Source: Cryptomeria japonica
Lineage: Eukaryota; Streptophyta; Pinopsida; Cupressales; Cupressaceae
Assembly: GCF_030272615.1 (NCBI RefSeq)
Contig: NC_081410.1
Span: 185,119,619 to 185,183,618, forward strand
Direction of reading: 5' to 3'
DNA: 64,000 bases
Shown here: piece after piece, positions 1-11,545 of the stretch
Numbering within the stretch: the first letter of the stretch is position 1
Layout of the letters: each line of letters opens with the position of its first letter
Program-made: the position numbers and the translations under genes
Notes under the pieces: model-generated
The model's input: only the letters and a program-made list of their open reading frames with translations
Databases searched by the model: none
What the model was told of the DNA's origin: nothing

Positions 1-75
1 TCAATTTTTTAGTTTACAGATTCACCCCCCCTCTCAATAATATACCAGATACTTATTCTTTCTTCATACCATCAG
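1..75 (+). repeat. LTR-end-like U5 motif at window edge
   Basis: The stretch at about 20-40 reads GATTCACCCCCCCTCTCA-like, the same motif that lies 25-50 bases from the end of the copia LTRs at 3362, 9084, 20601, 21192 and 51615. It is directly followed by reading frame that belongs to the accessory ORF of element Z, with no primer-binding site, so it is probably the end of a small nested or rearranged LTR piece. Only the edge is visible, so this is weak. Confidence 0.3.
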
Positions 76-93
76 AAAATTGATGAAACTCTT

Positions 94-2187
94 ATGGAGG
101 TAGTTGAACCTAGGACAATCTAGGTTACAGATCTTGGATATGAGGTGGATGATAGCATTTTTGAACTCTATGCAAAAATGTTGCTAGAAGCCCCATTAGA
201 TGACAAAACATAGCAATTTGGCATAGCAGAAGAGAAGGTCCTTGAAGTCAAAACTGGTTTTAACAGGAAGAGAAGAGACAAGAAAATAGAAAAGATGTTT
301 TCATATGTACAGGATGTAATTCATAAGATAGACACTCAACTGGGTTCTGGATCCAAACCTACAGCAGAACTGATAATGGCTAATACTGCAGGGGTGAAGA
401 AGCCTAATGCTTACATTTCTACCATCACTTCTGATTCTTACCCTGAGGACAATGAACCTCTAGCTTTCAAAAGGGTAAAAAGGAAGAAAGTGGATCAACC
501 ATCGATAGAGCAGAAGAAGGTAGAGCCTAGGAGGAGACTTGTTAGAAAGGAAACTAAGCCTATACAAAAGAGGAAACCTATCACATCTACTATGCCAACC
601 ACAAGAAAAAAGAAGAAGAGTGATGATACTGAAACCGGTAAGACTAAAATGACCTATGCTAAGCTAATTGATGAAATTACAAAAGATGGAATTTTGAAAA
701 ATGTATCTATGTGTTATGAGAACTTAGAAGAAAATGAGCAAAATGAAATAGAAGAAGCTATTTTGTTACATATAAACATTTATAAGAAAGTCTTAATAGA
801 AATTTTGAAGGAGATACCTCTATCTTTGTATAATAAACTTGATACTAGAAGACTTGATGTTGTCAAGAGAGATAGGGAGATTAAGGAAGTAGCACTTTTG
901 GAAATGTGTGGTTCTATAAAAAAATGAGGAAATGAAAAGATGTATAGATGTTGCAAATAGGACAGTTTTTAGTAGAAAACCCTAGCAAATAAGCCTTATG
1001 ATGGGCATAGTTAATGAGGTAATAAATGAGACTAGTAAGGGTTGGACCAAATTCTTCCAGAAGAACCTAGATTTTCTCACATCTCATGAAGAATTTGTTA
1101 AGGCAACAACTTCCACCATTCTCGACAAATCAAAAGGAAAAGATATTTTAGATAGTTTAATTCCAAATTTGAATACACCAATAGTAACTATAGATATACA
1201 TACACAACCAACTAAGGAGAGTGTACAGTCTCTACTAACACAAACTATTTTTGAGCAAGGCAATATACAGGTTACAGGAAATATTGTGGATAATACTCCA
1301 CTAAAAGTAACTGACACTACACCAAGTGGCGAAGCCACCGGTGCAAAAGAGGTTGTAGAGGATAAGGTAAAGGAAATTGAGTCTATACGGATAGTTAAAA
1401 CTGATTCCCCCACAAAGGTTTTGGTAATTGACACTTCTCAGGTTGAGAAGAAATCAGTCACTGAGATGAGTCCAACTGAGTTGGTGATGATGGATACTCA
1501 GAAATTATTAAAGGAGGGTACTACATACAAGGGAATAATTGATCAATCAGTTATAGTATTACATAATTTAATCCCTGATTGTTAGATTGAAGATGAAGCA
1601 AGCCCTTTCGGAAAGCTCAAAACTCTAATAGAGCATATTTCTAACAATTTTCAATCACTGCAACATATATCAGACCAGTAGGCTTTAGAAAGATTTACTG
1701 TGGCTGAGAAATCCGCTACCAGATCGTTGAAACAGAGAAAAATAAAATTGAAGCTAAACTCATTCTTATTGAGAATTGTTTGAAACAAGGTACAAATATC
1801 TATAGGGTCTATTGTAACATAGGAATTCTTACAATAAATGTAGATAGAAGATTAAAGGAGTTACATGATAAGGTAGCTAGCATTGCAAACTCTTTTGATG
1901 GATTAACCGAACTAACAACATCTGTTGATGGAAAAAATTTGTCCTTGGAGAACCAAATTTTTTCTTTTGAGAAGGAGAGAGATAAAGTCATTAGGAGAGT
2001 AAGAAGTCTTAGAGGACTGGTGAGTCCCAGATTAGATTCATTGGGCATTCATAAGAGAGAGTGTATGGACATGATTGCTAGACCCACATCGACAAAAGTC
2101 AAGGAGAATGAAACACTTACCCACTTACTAAGTGGACTAGCATCCATATCTGACACCTTCAAAACTAGCTGGGATACATATCTTTAG
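94..2187 (+). pseudogene. Accessory coiled-coil ORF of element Z, broken
   Basis: This is one long coding trace of roughly 700 codons, in three open pieces: 295-927, 998-1585 and 1780-2187. Reading continues without stops of other kinds between them: TAG codons at 121, 211, 1583 and 1679, a frame slip at an A7 run near 918-924, and a second slip near 1715-1735. The first piece is very basic (KKRK-type clusters at about residues 60-110, nuclear-localisation-like); the last is charged and helix-rich, coiled-coil-like. There is no RT, integrase or zinc-knuckle motif. It lies between the unseen pol and the 3' LTR, where many plant elements carry an extra ORF. I do not recognise a family and assign no function. 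Confidence 0.5.
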
Positions 2188-2270
2188 TTATTGGATAAGG
2201 CTTACTAAGAAATTTTGAAGTTGGTCAAGCTCTAGTGAAATTAGCAGTATTCATTTATTCTTTCACCGGT

Positions 2271-2300
2271 CTTTGGCATTGATGCCAAAGGGGGAGTATG
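2271..2300 (+). other. Upstream polypurine tract with hairpin, element Z
   Basis: CTTTGGCAT and ATGCCAAAG form a 9-base stem with a 2-base loop, followed at once by GGGGGAG. This is an extra copy of the polypurine block used for plus-strand priming, about 165 bases before the LTR-adjacent one. Its use is unknown. Confidence 0.5.
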
Positions 2301-2435
2301 TATATATGTAAACAATATTAGAAAATACTAGAAAAAAACATATGGGAAGGATATCAGGATATCATAAGGAGTGTATTTCTCAAGGGGAGCATATTTCAAT
2401 TAAACCGACAGAGTATCCATTTTTCACATGAGTGT

Positions 2436-2460
2436 TGCCATCAATGCCAAAGGGGGAGAT
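2436..2460 (+). other. Polypurine tract next to 3' LTR, element Z
   Basis: GCCAAAGGGGGAGAT directly precedes the LTR start TGTTGG at 2461, the expected place of the plus-strand primer. The same block is found in elements A, C and F. Confidence 0.75.
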
Positions 2461-3362
2461 TGTTGGCAACTGACACTCATCAGATTCATTTTGTTGTCAT
2501 TGATGGAAACAAGATTAGATGGAAATCATTTAACGGCATTAGAAGGCATATACTGATAGACACCAGCTTTGGAGCATTTAGGGCTACACCGACACCTACA
2601 TCGACACCAATGCCGACATCAGTACTTGAAGCAAGATAACATCAAGGAAGATTTATTTAGTAAATCAATTTGTACTTATTGTCGAGGCTGACATTGAATA
2701 AATTTTGTAATGCATTGTAAGCCGACATAAGGCATATTGTTTGTAATGGGTATATAGGTCAGTCTGCTAAGTCATTTTGTAATATAGGTGAAATAGAATA
2801 TAGAAAAATTGGATAATGTGAAGTATATGTATGTAGATGATTTGTATGTGAATGTTATATCATGCAATGATCTATAGATAGTTTAGATAGGATTCTTGGA
2901 GGAGAAGAGATATCGGTAGTAGTGTTCAGGGTTTATGAACTAGTACAAAGAAGAGCTAAAACCAAAACTCTATTTGGCATAGAAGATGCATTTTTGAGTT
3001 CAATTTTATTGTTTTACATTAGTAGAAGCTTGTAGTCAGTGAGACTCTTTAGTGATGAGTAGTATGCTCTAGGCAGTGTGCCTTCCTATATGTGCAGACC
3101 CCCATTATATGTAATATCCTTTCATATGGCCAGTGAACTGATATTGTGGGTCATAAATCCCACCGTGACTTTTCCTCTTTGAGGTTTTCCACATACAAAT
3201 TATGTGTGTTATGGTGTTCATTTATGTGGATGGTTTATTTGCTTCATATTATATGTTTATTTGTTTACCGGTTTATATCTGTATGGTATAAAAGGATAAA
3301 ATCTTGTGTTACCGATAGAACACTGATTCACCACCCCCTCTTAGTGTTCTTGGATTCCAACA
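2461..3362 (+). repeat. 3' LTR of element Z
   Basis: The 902-base LTR starts TGTTGGCAAC after the polypurine tract and ends GATTCCAACA. A C-rich U5 motif (GATTCACCACCCCCTC) lies about 30 bases before the end. The reading frame at 3146-3436 inside and across it is a chance frame. TTAAG at 3363-3367 would be the target duplication, but its partner is outside the window. Confidence 0.75.
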
Positions 3363-4417
3363 TTAAGAATGAACAACAATTACAGAATAAATACCATCCA
3401 CATGACACCAATATTTATACGTGGAAAGCCCAGTAAAGGGAAAACCATGATGGGAAGCCTACCCAGAGTCAGATAATACTTTTGCAGTAAGTATGTGAAT
3501 TACAATTGAGGGGCCTGCACTTGTAGGAAGGCCAACAACCTAGAGCACACTTCTAATCACAAAAGGAGCCTCACTTACTACATAGAAATCTAGACTACAA
3601 TCCAGAGAAGTGTTTGAACTGCAAAGATAGTATCTCCTATGCCTGAGTACAGTTTCGGTTGCTCAATACTGAAGAACTAAATCCTCTTACATAAACCCAA
3701 TTTGATCTCTAGTGATCGACCAAATCCTCTAGCTGAATGATATTACATTATTCGCACATTAGATATCCTCACATATGATCTACAATGGGATCTTACATCA
3801 TATATATACAAACCCTCGACCATAAGCAATCAAGTCAACCAACAGACAATAAACCAATTACATAATTACAAAACATGTTGGCGACCAAACAAATAATATC
3901 CAATACATAAGACATCCTAAAAACACATTGAGAGGCCCAATCCACACGTTACATTAAGTCGGTCCATAAACTAGATCAACCAAGACCCAATATAGGTCCA
4001 CACACTAAATAAATTATCTCCATCCACCAAGTCTCAAACATGATCACCAACAACATCTTGAATATTCACCAGAAGATGCACCAACACCACTTATTCATAT
4101 CATCAAAGATCTTCAGCAAAAGCTCTACTAGTGAAACCCTCGCCGGAACCACAAGCCAAGCTTCCAAGAAAATAGGATAGCATCTGATCACTAGACCAAA
4201 ACCAACTAACTGAATATGAACATGAGTATCATGAGTAAGCCAATTCCATAACCAAACCATACCGTAGCCTACCGAATCATGTCGAATCTAAACCAACTAG
4301 AAACTACTCAACCTACCAGGACCAGAAGGGTGTCGGTAAAGCATGCAAATAGATAGTGTTGACATCAATGACAAAACATTAATGCAACACATAATCAATT
4401 CATCCAAATGGCTAACA
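3363..4417 (-). repeat. 3' LTR of element A (most of it)
   Basis: It matches the right-hand LTR of A from about 9229 to 9323 and then 49700-50626, roughly 89-91% alike by eye. The outer end (about 145 bases) is missing because Z abuts at 3362. The inner boundary is GGCTAACA followed by the polypurine tract. It contains shared blocks such as the GGAAARCCCAGTAAAGGG segment near 3422. ORF-like stretches at 4066-4260 and 4297-4554 are not coding. Confidence 0.8.
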
Positions 4418-4760
4418 ATCTCTCCCTTTGGCATTGATGACAACACTAGATGTGAAAAACATCTAAGTACCAAGAAATGCCAAACAAGTCTCCCCCAATG
4501 TAAGACAACCAACAATCTTTTGCTCAAAGATATAGCAATGAAGTTCTGAAACAAAGACCATACTCCCCCTGTGAATGATATCTCTTAAAACTCTAAATTA
4601 TACATATATCTCTCCCCCTAATGTATACAACTCCTTAAGTTTTTTTTTTCACATCAATATCTCTCCCCCTTTGACATCAATGCCAGAAATCTGACATAAA
4701 AATCAAAGCAAAAACATAAACCACTGAATCACAAAGATGACTACTCCCCTGAGCAGTAGC
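4418..4760 (-). other. 3' untranslated part of A with several polypurine tracts
   Basis: On the minus strand, CCAAAGGGAGAGAT lies directly next to the LTR (4418-4432). Further G-rich tracts, seen on the plus strand as CTCCCCC-type runs, lie near 4490, 4562, 4612, 4661 and 4744. Two of them are followed by the same ATCAATGCCA-like context. No gene is visible here. Confidence 0.6.
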
Positions 4761-4831
4761 ATCCCCACATCAGTGTTGGAATGAAAAATATCATTAATAA
4801 TGAATACTATACTAATGCCAAACCATATCAA

Positions 4832-5665
4832 TCAAGTGTCTATCGGAGGGGAAAAAACTCCCAATCTGTCTTTGAAGTACTCAAATGTTTCCTTAGGCAA
4901 AGGTTTATTGAATATATCTGCAATCTTATCTTTAGTGTTCACATAAACCAGTCTAACTTCATTTGCTTCCACCTTTTCCTTCAAAAAGTTATACTTGATA
5001 GATATGTGCTTTATCTTAGAATGAAATACAAGATTCTTTGATATATAAATAGCAGCAGAGTTATCACAGTGAATAACTACCAGTCTATCACAATCTACCT
5101 TTATATCCTTCAATATTTGCTTCATCCATAAAACTTGTGTATAGTTAGTAGCAGCAATAACATACTCAACTTCAACAATAGATAAAGAAGTACATAGTTA
5201 TTTTTTGTTGATCCATGAAACAAGTTTCTTTCCAAGAAAGAAAGCTCCACCAGAAGTACTTTTCCAGTCATCAACATCTCCAGCCCAATCAGCATTTGTA
5301 TATGCACATAAAGTAAAGTCATCATCCTTAGGGTACCACAAACCATATTCAGATGTACCTTGTAAGTATCTAAAAATCCTTATCACCAAACTCTCATGAT
5401 TTTCTCTATGATCACTTTGAAATCTTGATACAATACAAACAACATTCATTATGTCAAGCCTAGTCTGAGTCAAATAAAGTAGACCTCCAATCATATATTT
5501 GTATCTTGTAGGATTTACCGATGCAGAAACATCTTTTCTTATCAATTTCTCACTTGTAACCATAGGAGTACTTACCGGTTTAGAATCTCCCATACCAAAT
5601 TTATTCAAAAAATCCCTAGCATACTTAGTTTGACAGATGAAAATACCTTTATCAGTTTGAGTAAT
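4832..5665 (-). pseudogene. Copia RNase H domain, element A
   Basis: RNase H removes the RNA strand during reverse transcription. The coding trace begins with the conserved connection segment (KPVSTPM, NPTRYKYMIGGLLYL, RPDIM-like), then YTNADWAGD (first acidic residue), KSTSG, an EAEY-type motif and HCDNSAAI (active-site Asp). It ends with KHISIKYNFL and the typical ADIFNKPLP tail. Reading is split between frames at about 5120-5200 (4832-5125 and 5198-5608) and has a stop near 5666. The first acidic motif reads TNADW where copia elements usually have TDADW, so it is partly decayed. Confidence 0.85.
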
Positions 5666-6470
5666 CTACAAACCTAAGAAAAATTTCATTTCCCCAATCA
5701 TAGACATTTCAAATTCTTTCTCCATATTCTTAGAAAATTCGATGCATAACTTATCTTCACCTCCAAAAATAATGTCATCAACAAATACTTCAATAATTTG
5801 TATATCATCATAAGTGATTTTACAATATAAATTACTGTCGGCATTACCCTTAGTAAAATCAAGCTTCAAAATATATTTATCCAACCTTGCATACCAAGCT
5901 CTAGGTTCTTGTTTTAATCCATATAAAGCTTTCCTTAACCTGCAAACCATGTTTGTATCATCTGATAGTGAAAAACCATGGTTGCTCAATATAAACTTCC
6001 TCATCAAGATCATCATTCAAAAATGCACACTTAACATCCATCTAATAAACCTTGTCATTATTATGGGCAACATAGTCAAGAAATAATCTTACAGCTTCAA
6101 TCCTAGCTACAAGTGCAAAAGTCTCTTCATAATCAATTCCTTCCTTCTGAGAATATCCTTTACAAACCAATCTAGCCTTATTCCTTACAACTTCACCATC
6201 CTCATTCAATTTATTCCTAAAAACCCATTTAGTTCGAATAACATTCTTATTTTTAGGCCGGGGAACCAAAGTCCATGTGTTATTTTTCTCAATCCGATCT
6301 AATTCTTCTTCCATAGCTTTCAACCAATATTCATCTTTACATGCCTTAATTACTGATATTGGTTCAACTTGAGAAATTAAACATACCTCATTAGTTGCCA
6401 GTCTTCTTCTTGTCATTACTCCATTGTTCTTATCCCCAATGATCTGATCTTCTAAATGATTCAATCTCAC
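5666..6470 (-). pseudogene. Copia reverse transcriptase, element A
   Basis: The trace opens with the usual N-terminal part ([48 protein letters not shown]), continues with the palm motifs and has EVFVDDIIF at about 5770-5800 (the YVDD box, here FVDD). It is in two frames: 6042-6470 and 5666-6016, broken at about 6016-6045 in the segment normally reading QMDVKSAFLNG. It closes with MIGEMKFFLGL. The closest relative in the window is the RT of element C at 26789. Confidence 0.9.
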
Positions 6471-6485
6471 ATACCAAGGAGTCTT

Positions 6486-7335
6486 CTAACTCTTTGTTCC
6501 TTTTCCCAGTTCTTCAGTTATTGTAGAATTTTCTGATACTGTCGGAGTAACTGGTTCAAAACTCTGTTCTAGTAAAGGTGCTACCGGTTCATATATAATC
6601 ATTTCCACTGCTAGTTCCTTCTCATAAACTCTAATTTGACCTCTATTCATATCATCCACTTTGACATTAACACTTTCCATAATTCTCTGTAATATCTTGT
6701 TACAACATCTATATGCCTTCATCACATCTAGGATCAAATTTGCCAATGATATCATCTCTCTTGATATAACATTTACTACCAAAGATTCTGAAATACTTAA
6801 CTATAGGTGTATTGCCAAACCATATTTCATAAGGTTTCTTACTGGTTTCTCCTTTGATATGTACCCTGTTGAATCTATAAACCATTGTGCTCACTGCTTC
6901 TCTTTAGTAGATATGAGGTAGACTAGCTTCCATCATCATTGTTCTAGTAGCATCCAAGATAGTTTTGTTCTTCCTTTCCACAACTCCATTTTGCTAAGGT
7001 GTCTGAGGACCAGAAAATTGTCTTCTTATACCATGCTTCTCACAAAAGTTATGAAACTCATTGCATGTGAATTCTCCACCATGAGCTGACCTCAAACATA
7101 AAAATATTCAATCCTGTCTCAGTTTCCACTTTAGCCTTAAAGATTTTAAACTTTTCAAAGACTTCAGATTTTTCCTTTATAAAAGTAACCCACATCATTC
7201 TATAATAATCATCAATGATTAGCATGAAATATCTATCACCTTGAAAACTTTTAACTCTAGCAGGGCCACATAAATGAGTATGAATAAGAGCAAGAACATT
7301 ATTAGATTTATCTTGTATACTCCCGAAAGGGATTC
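6486..7335 (-). pseudogene. Copia integrase core and C-terminal part, element A
   Basis: Integrase joins the cDNA to the target. Recognisable pieces are the start of the core (LIHTHLCGPARVKSFQGDRY, with the first catalytic Asp position changed to His), the YFMLIIDDY segment, and the C-terminal piece with NRVHIKGETSKKPYEIWFGN and KYFRIFGSKCYIKRDD. A 32-base deletion near 6716-6720 removes the stretch that C keeps as IFLGYSSKRK and shifts the frame; reading goes on as AYRCCNK to 6486. There are many TAG stops between 6900 and 7100. Confidence 0.8.
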
Positions 7336-7591
7336 TAACCTATTTACCCATGTGAAATTCTTTACATATCGGATTACAAGGCTTCACAATCTTAGGCATA
7401 TCTCTAACTGCCTTAGTTGAACTGATATTCACAATGCAATCAAAATTCACATGACACGACCTTTTATGCCATAGCCAACTCTCATCAATTTGTGTAGTCA
7501 AATATCTCTTCTCAGCTGAATTCAAATGAAACATATTACTTTTTGTCTTTGTACCGGTTGCAATCTCCAAACTAGATCTGGTAATTATTTT
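7336..7591 (-). pseudogene. Integrase zinc-binding (GAG-pre-integrase) domain, element A
   Basis: The H-H-C-C zinc domain is seen as SWLWHKRSCHVNFDCIV followed by KPCNPICKE. The last Cys is lost (CKEF where C keeps CKEC). It is open from 7340 to 7570; TAG stops on both sides separate it from the protease part and the core. Confidence 0.8.
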
Positions 7592-8269
7592 TCATTTGCC
7601 ATCCTTGGATTGTAATTGAAATCCCTTATCCACCAATTGTCCTACACTCAAAATATTATGCCTTAAACCTTCAATGTAATAAACATTGTCGATATTGTTC
7701 TTACCATCCAATGATATAGTTCCTTTTCCTTTGATCATACATGCTTCGTCATCTCGAAATCTAACAAGCCCACCATCAAATTCTTGCAAAGATAGAAACT
7801 TCCCTTTATCTCTAGTCATATGATGTGAACAACCACTATCAATTACCCATTCATCCTTGTATTCAATTTTAGCAGCAAGTGCCTTCTCTTCAGGTACATT
7901 CTCTTCCAATGCTGGAACATCTTCCTTGATAGCTAGGAACACCCATTCCTTCCCATTTTTGGAACCACTAGCAAAGTCTTCTATCAGTTCATCATCAAAA
8001 TCAGTAATGCCTTCCTCATCCGCTATGTAGCATGATTTGTCTTTGTTTTTCCTATACTTATACTTGTTCTGATATCTAGGGTTAGGCTTAAAAGATCTTC
8101 TAACTCTTTCTTCAAATCTTGAATTCCTTGTAGGACATCTAGATGCAAAATGACCAATCAAATTACATGCAAAACATTTAAAAAGGTTCTTTTCCTTCAT
8201 ACTTACTTCATACCAGTCCTTTAGGTACTTTTCTAGCAAATAGTGCTTCAAGTTTCTCAAACTCATCAT
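7592..8269 (-). pseudogene. Gag zinc knuckle and aspartic protease, element A
   Basis: There is a CCHC nucleic-acid-binding knuckle (CFACNLIGHFASRC, at about 8150-8192) followed by a basic stretch, an acidic linker and the retropepsin motif WVIDSGCSHHM with the catalytic Asp at about 7835. The segment LRHNILSVGQLVDKG that follows the protease in copia elements is intact. The frame is open for 225 codons, the longest open part of A. The spacing knuckle, linker, DSG is normal. Confidence 0.87.
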
Positions 8270-9025
8270 CTTCTCTCTTCATATCATCCAATTCATTTTC
8301 ATACAAAGCTTTCCAATCTTCCTTTCTGGTTGCTGATGTAGATGCATGAAAAGAAGGTTCAGTCTACACAGCTCCAGAAGGTCCAAATTCTTCAAGATCA
8401 AAAGCAAATAATTTCCCAACCAAGGTATCTTTGTTGACAGATGTATTATCCATTGTTCTCAACTCATTAATAGCAGTAGCCTTCATCTTGTAAGCTGATG
8501 GTAGGGCTCTCAAAACTTTAGAAATGATTTCATCTTCACTCAGAGTTCCACCACAACATTGAATTCCCATAACAATCTCATTTACCCTTTCCATGAATGC
8601 AGAAATCCTTTCATCTTCTTCCATATTTAGGTTTTCATATCTCACCAGGTAACCATCAAGTTTAGCAATATTCACTGTAGGGTCACCTTCATTAAGAGTC
8701 TCCAACTTATCCCATAGAGCCTTTCCAGATGATTTGTCAGTCAATCCCATTATTTGCTAATCAGAAAGTGCACACAAGAGGGTTCTCTTTCTCTACAATC
8801 ATTCTCAAGCTCCTTATCCAAGTTTTCTAGAGGGGGATTACCAGATGCCAGATTATGAGGTGTAACACCATTCTGTGTGATCTCCCAAATCTCCTTTCCA
8901 AGACATCTCAGATGAGTCTCCATCTGAATCTTCCATACTGTGTAATTTGTTCCATAAAGCCTAGGGATATCCCTCCAAAAGATAGCTCCAGATGAATTGG
9001 ATGAACTTGAACTGTTAGTCTCCAT
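8270..9025 (-). pseudogene. Gag N-terminal and central part, element A
   Basis: Gag forms the virus-like particle. The start ATG at 9025 is followed by a serine-rich leader and YGTNYTVWKIQMETHL (the usual copia gag opening), and then, in another frame, the UBN2/RVT-type gag part with LRALPSAYKMKATAINELR and DTLVGKLFAFDLEEF (8364-8750). A frameshift sits near 8750-8790 and a TAG near 8364. The element C copy (29297-30020) aligns throughout. Confidence 0.85.
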
Positions 9026-9065
9026 AGGATCTTCCTCAAGCGGTTAAGCTTTCTGTAGAGAGGAC

Positions 9066-9083
9066 AAAATCTCTGATACCAAT
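9066..9083 (-). other. Primer-binding site, element A
   Basis: On the minus strand, TGGTATCAGAGATTTTG lies three bases after the 5' LTR end. It matches the 3' end of the initiator methionine tRNA, the usual copia primer, with changes towards its end. Confidence 0.8.
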
Positions 9084-9323
9084 TATTAGACAGTTCAAAT
9101 AACCATAAGACAACTAAGATGGGGGGGCGAATCAGTTGTCACAGATTACCTGAACATTTAGCAATTAAAAATTTAATACAAAAACCCAAAAAAATAATAC
9201 CAAAATAGAAGTTAAACCAATTAAGCATGAACACAAATCACAGAATAAATACCATCCACATGACACCAAGATTTATACATGGAAAACCCAGTAAAGGGAA
9301 AAACCACGTTGGGAAGCCTACCT
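9084..9323 (-). repeat. 5' LTR of element A, first piece
   Basis: It starts at the primer side with TATTAGACAG, a decayed TGTTAGACAG, and holds the G7 tract (U5 C-tract on the coding strand) near 9121. It is cut by the insertion of B. Bases 9319-9323 (TACCT) are the left target duplication of B. Confidence 0.82.
9319..9323. repeat. Target-site duplication of B, left copy
   Basis: TACCT here and TACCC at 49695-49699 flank element B. The uninterrupted LTR of A at about 3468 reads GCCTACCCAG, which confirms the original site; the left copy has one transition. Confidence 0.8.
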
Positions 9324-10835
9324 CGATGCAGAGGCCTACCCAAACTCCTAATGACAAGACCAAACAAGGTTAGGCTAGTGACCCCCTAACTACACACAAG
9401 GGTCCTGCAAGAAAGGACTCTACACCTTGGATGAAACTACACACACACTCACTATGCTTAGGCCTACTCAAGATGAGTAAGAGGCCTCAACTCCTCAAAC
9501 ATGCTTTGTCAAAGACCTCTACTCCTTGGGATTTTGAAGTTGGCCAACACATGTCATCTAAAGACTCTTTCAAACACTAGTTTCGGTTTAGGGCACTAAT
9601 TCCTTATGCCTCCTTTGTAAACCTACCCTCTCCGCTTGTAGCCCTATTGGATGATAGAAAGGAATTTAACTAAAACCTGTTCCACACACCCATACACAAA
9701 ATTTATCATTTAAGATACCCTTTTGGTATTTGTACTGATCCCCCAAATGGTCTGGCCAAATTTGTAGATACAAGGTATGTTCCCTTCAGAGGCTAAGAGA
9801 CCTAATAGGGGCAATTAGCCCTATTATCCAAAGAAACTACCTTTATCGGTAGACCAAATGAAAAATAAACCTAATGGACATGTGGGGGATAGTTACAAAC
9901 CTCGAATCTCAGGGTTTCATGCCTGGAATCCACCACTATGACAACTTATGATGACTATCCTAAAACCTGTCCTAAGTAGTCACATAGAGATGCCTACCTA
10001 ATCCCGCTCTTTTCTGCACACAACCAAGTCTCCCCTGCAACAAAACATAATAAAAATAAAATAAAAAGGCTTATCCTACATCCCTCCAATGGAAGACTCT
10101 TCTAATGGACCGAAGTGCAAGATAAAGCCATTCTGGTTCAAAACCCTCTCCAAACCCTCAAATTCTGGGTCATAGTCAGTAAAATGGAGGGTTCTCTTTA
10201 CTCCAAAATTCTTAAGACCTCAAACAACCACCAAAAGAAATATATTTCATCTCCCTATCTACTCCATGAATTGTAGGGTTCCAATCAATCTGTACAGGCA
10301 CGTACAACTCCTGCAAACTCAAAATTTCTGGGAAAATTGTAGTATTTTGTGTATTATTGATTCTCAAACTCTAAATCCAACACAAAAAACCTTGGGAATC
10401 ATTCCCACAAGGATTATACAACTCTCCAATGGTTTCCCACCAAATTTGGAGTAGGTTGGAGCCGTTGAAAGGCTTCTCCAACCGATTTACAAAAAGTTGC
10501 ACTTTTGCACTCAAAAGTTGCATTTTACAAAAGTTGCATTTTTTAAATTTTGCTCAAAAAGTTGTCATACTCTCTAAGGTTGGCATCCAAACATATGGAC
10601 CAACCAAACACACATTAAGTATGTCTAAAACCTATCAAAAACCAATCTAAACCATCTACTACCCCTTTTACCACATTGTCCCAATTGGCTTCTCAAATTG
10701 CCTAATTGGTGACATGGGCTTACATGGTGGGGTTTATTGCATACATGAAACACAAGACACACTAACACAACCTAATGGTCCTAGTCTTCATCCTTAGGGC
10801 CAAGAATATCTTGTTTATGATATTCTCCTGCACCA
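9324..10835 (-). repeat. 3' LTR of element B
   Basis: This 1512-base LTR begins CGATGCAGAGGCC (T-to-C change of TGATGCAG) and ends CTGCACCA next to the polypurine tract. The other copy is 20395-20600 plus 48400-49694; the first 200 bases are about 92% alike by eye. It contains short AAAAGTTGCA repeats near 10490-10565. The reading frames at 10266-10650 are chance frames. Confidence 0.85.
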
Positions 10836-10856
10836 TACTCCCCAGGAGAAGATATC
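10836..10856 (-). other. Polypurine tract, element B
   Basis: On the minus strand CTTCTCCTGGGGAGTA runs directly into the LTR start TGGTGCAG, a typical gypsy plus-strand primer. Confidence 0.75.
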
Positions 10857-11545
10857 TCAATCCCATTTGAGATCAGAGTTTGTAAATCTGCACCATGATT
10901 GGATATTTGCTCACTTGTCATCCAAACCGCCTCAGAATCTATTTTATCCTACCAAGACACCAATAAATCAAGGTATTCCTTGTTCCTTGTCTTCTTTATG
11001 ACTCTAGTGTTTAACACTTTGCTCAACTTAGGTGATTCCTTCCTTGGAATGCCATTGTCTACTGCAACCAGCATTGGTTCCACTTCTTCATTGTCAGTAC
11101 CTTTGAAAAGTGTAAGATCACACACATTAAAAATAGGTGATAATCCAAGATCAGAAGGAAGTTGGATCTCATAGGCATTTTGTCCACATTTTTTCAATAT
11201 CTGACATGGTCCAATCTTCCTCTCTATGAGTTTGGTCTATTTGCCTTTTGATAGTCTCTCCTTCTTCAAATGTACCCACACCAAATCCCCAACATTAAAC
11301 TGTACATCTCTCTTCTTCTTAGCAACATGAGCCTTATACTTCACTACAAATTGTTGGAGATGAGACTTAACTTGGTCATGCACCTCTTTAATGGCTGATG
11401 CAAAGGCTTCACCATCTGAACTTATGGCTTCTTCTTTGGGAAAATCTCTTAACTCCAACACTCCCCTTGGGTGTATGCCATAAACAATCTGAAAAGGAGA
11501 TTTACTAGTACTCCTATTTATGGTGTCATTGTAGGAGACTTCTGC
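10857..11545 (-). pseudogene. Integrase C-terminal and chromodomain-like region, element B
   Basis: The trace has the basic C-terminal domain of gypsy integrases (VKYKAHVAKKKRDVQFNVGD followed by LVWVHLKKERL, then IGPCQILKKCGQNAYEIQLP). After it comes VLNTRVIKKTRNKEYLDLLV followed by SW, a TAG, and DKIDSEAVWMTSEQ, which has the layout of a chromodomain (aromatic cage residues around Y, W and the final W). Chromodomains of this kind mark chromoviruses and guide integration to chromatin marks. The pieces 11237-11461 and 10949-11197 are in one frame, separated by TAG codons. Confidence 0.8.

Larger units (their letters stand above)
1..3362 (+). mobile_element. Element Z: plus-strand copia-like LTR element, 3' part only
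   Basis: This holds the end of an internal region with a broken accessory ORF, two polypurine tracts and a full 3' LTR. Superfamily is inferred from the copia-type LTR ends (TGTTGG...CCAACA) and the polypurine context; no pol domain is in view. The base after the LTR (3363) continues at an internal position of the LTR of element A: the first roughly 145 bases of A's LTR, present at 9084-9228, are missing here. The simplest reading is that Z jumped into A's left LTR and that Z's 5' half and the rest of A lie beyond the left edge. A plain truncation of A is the alternative. Confidence 0.7.
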
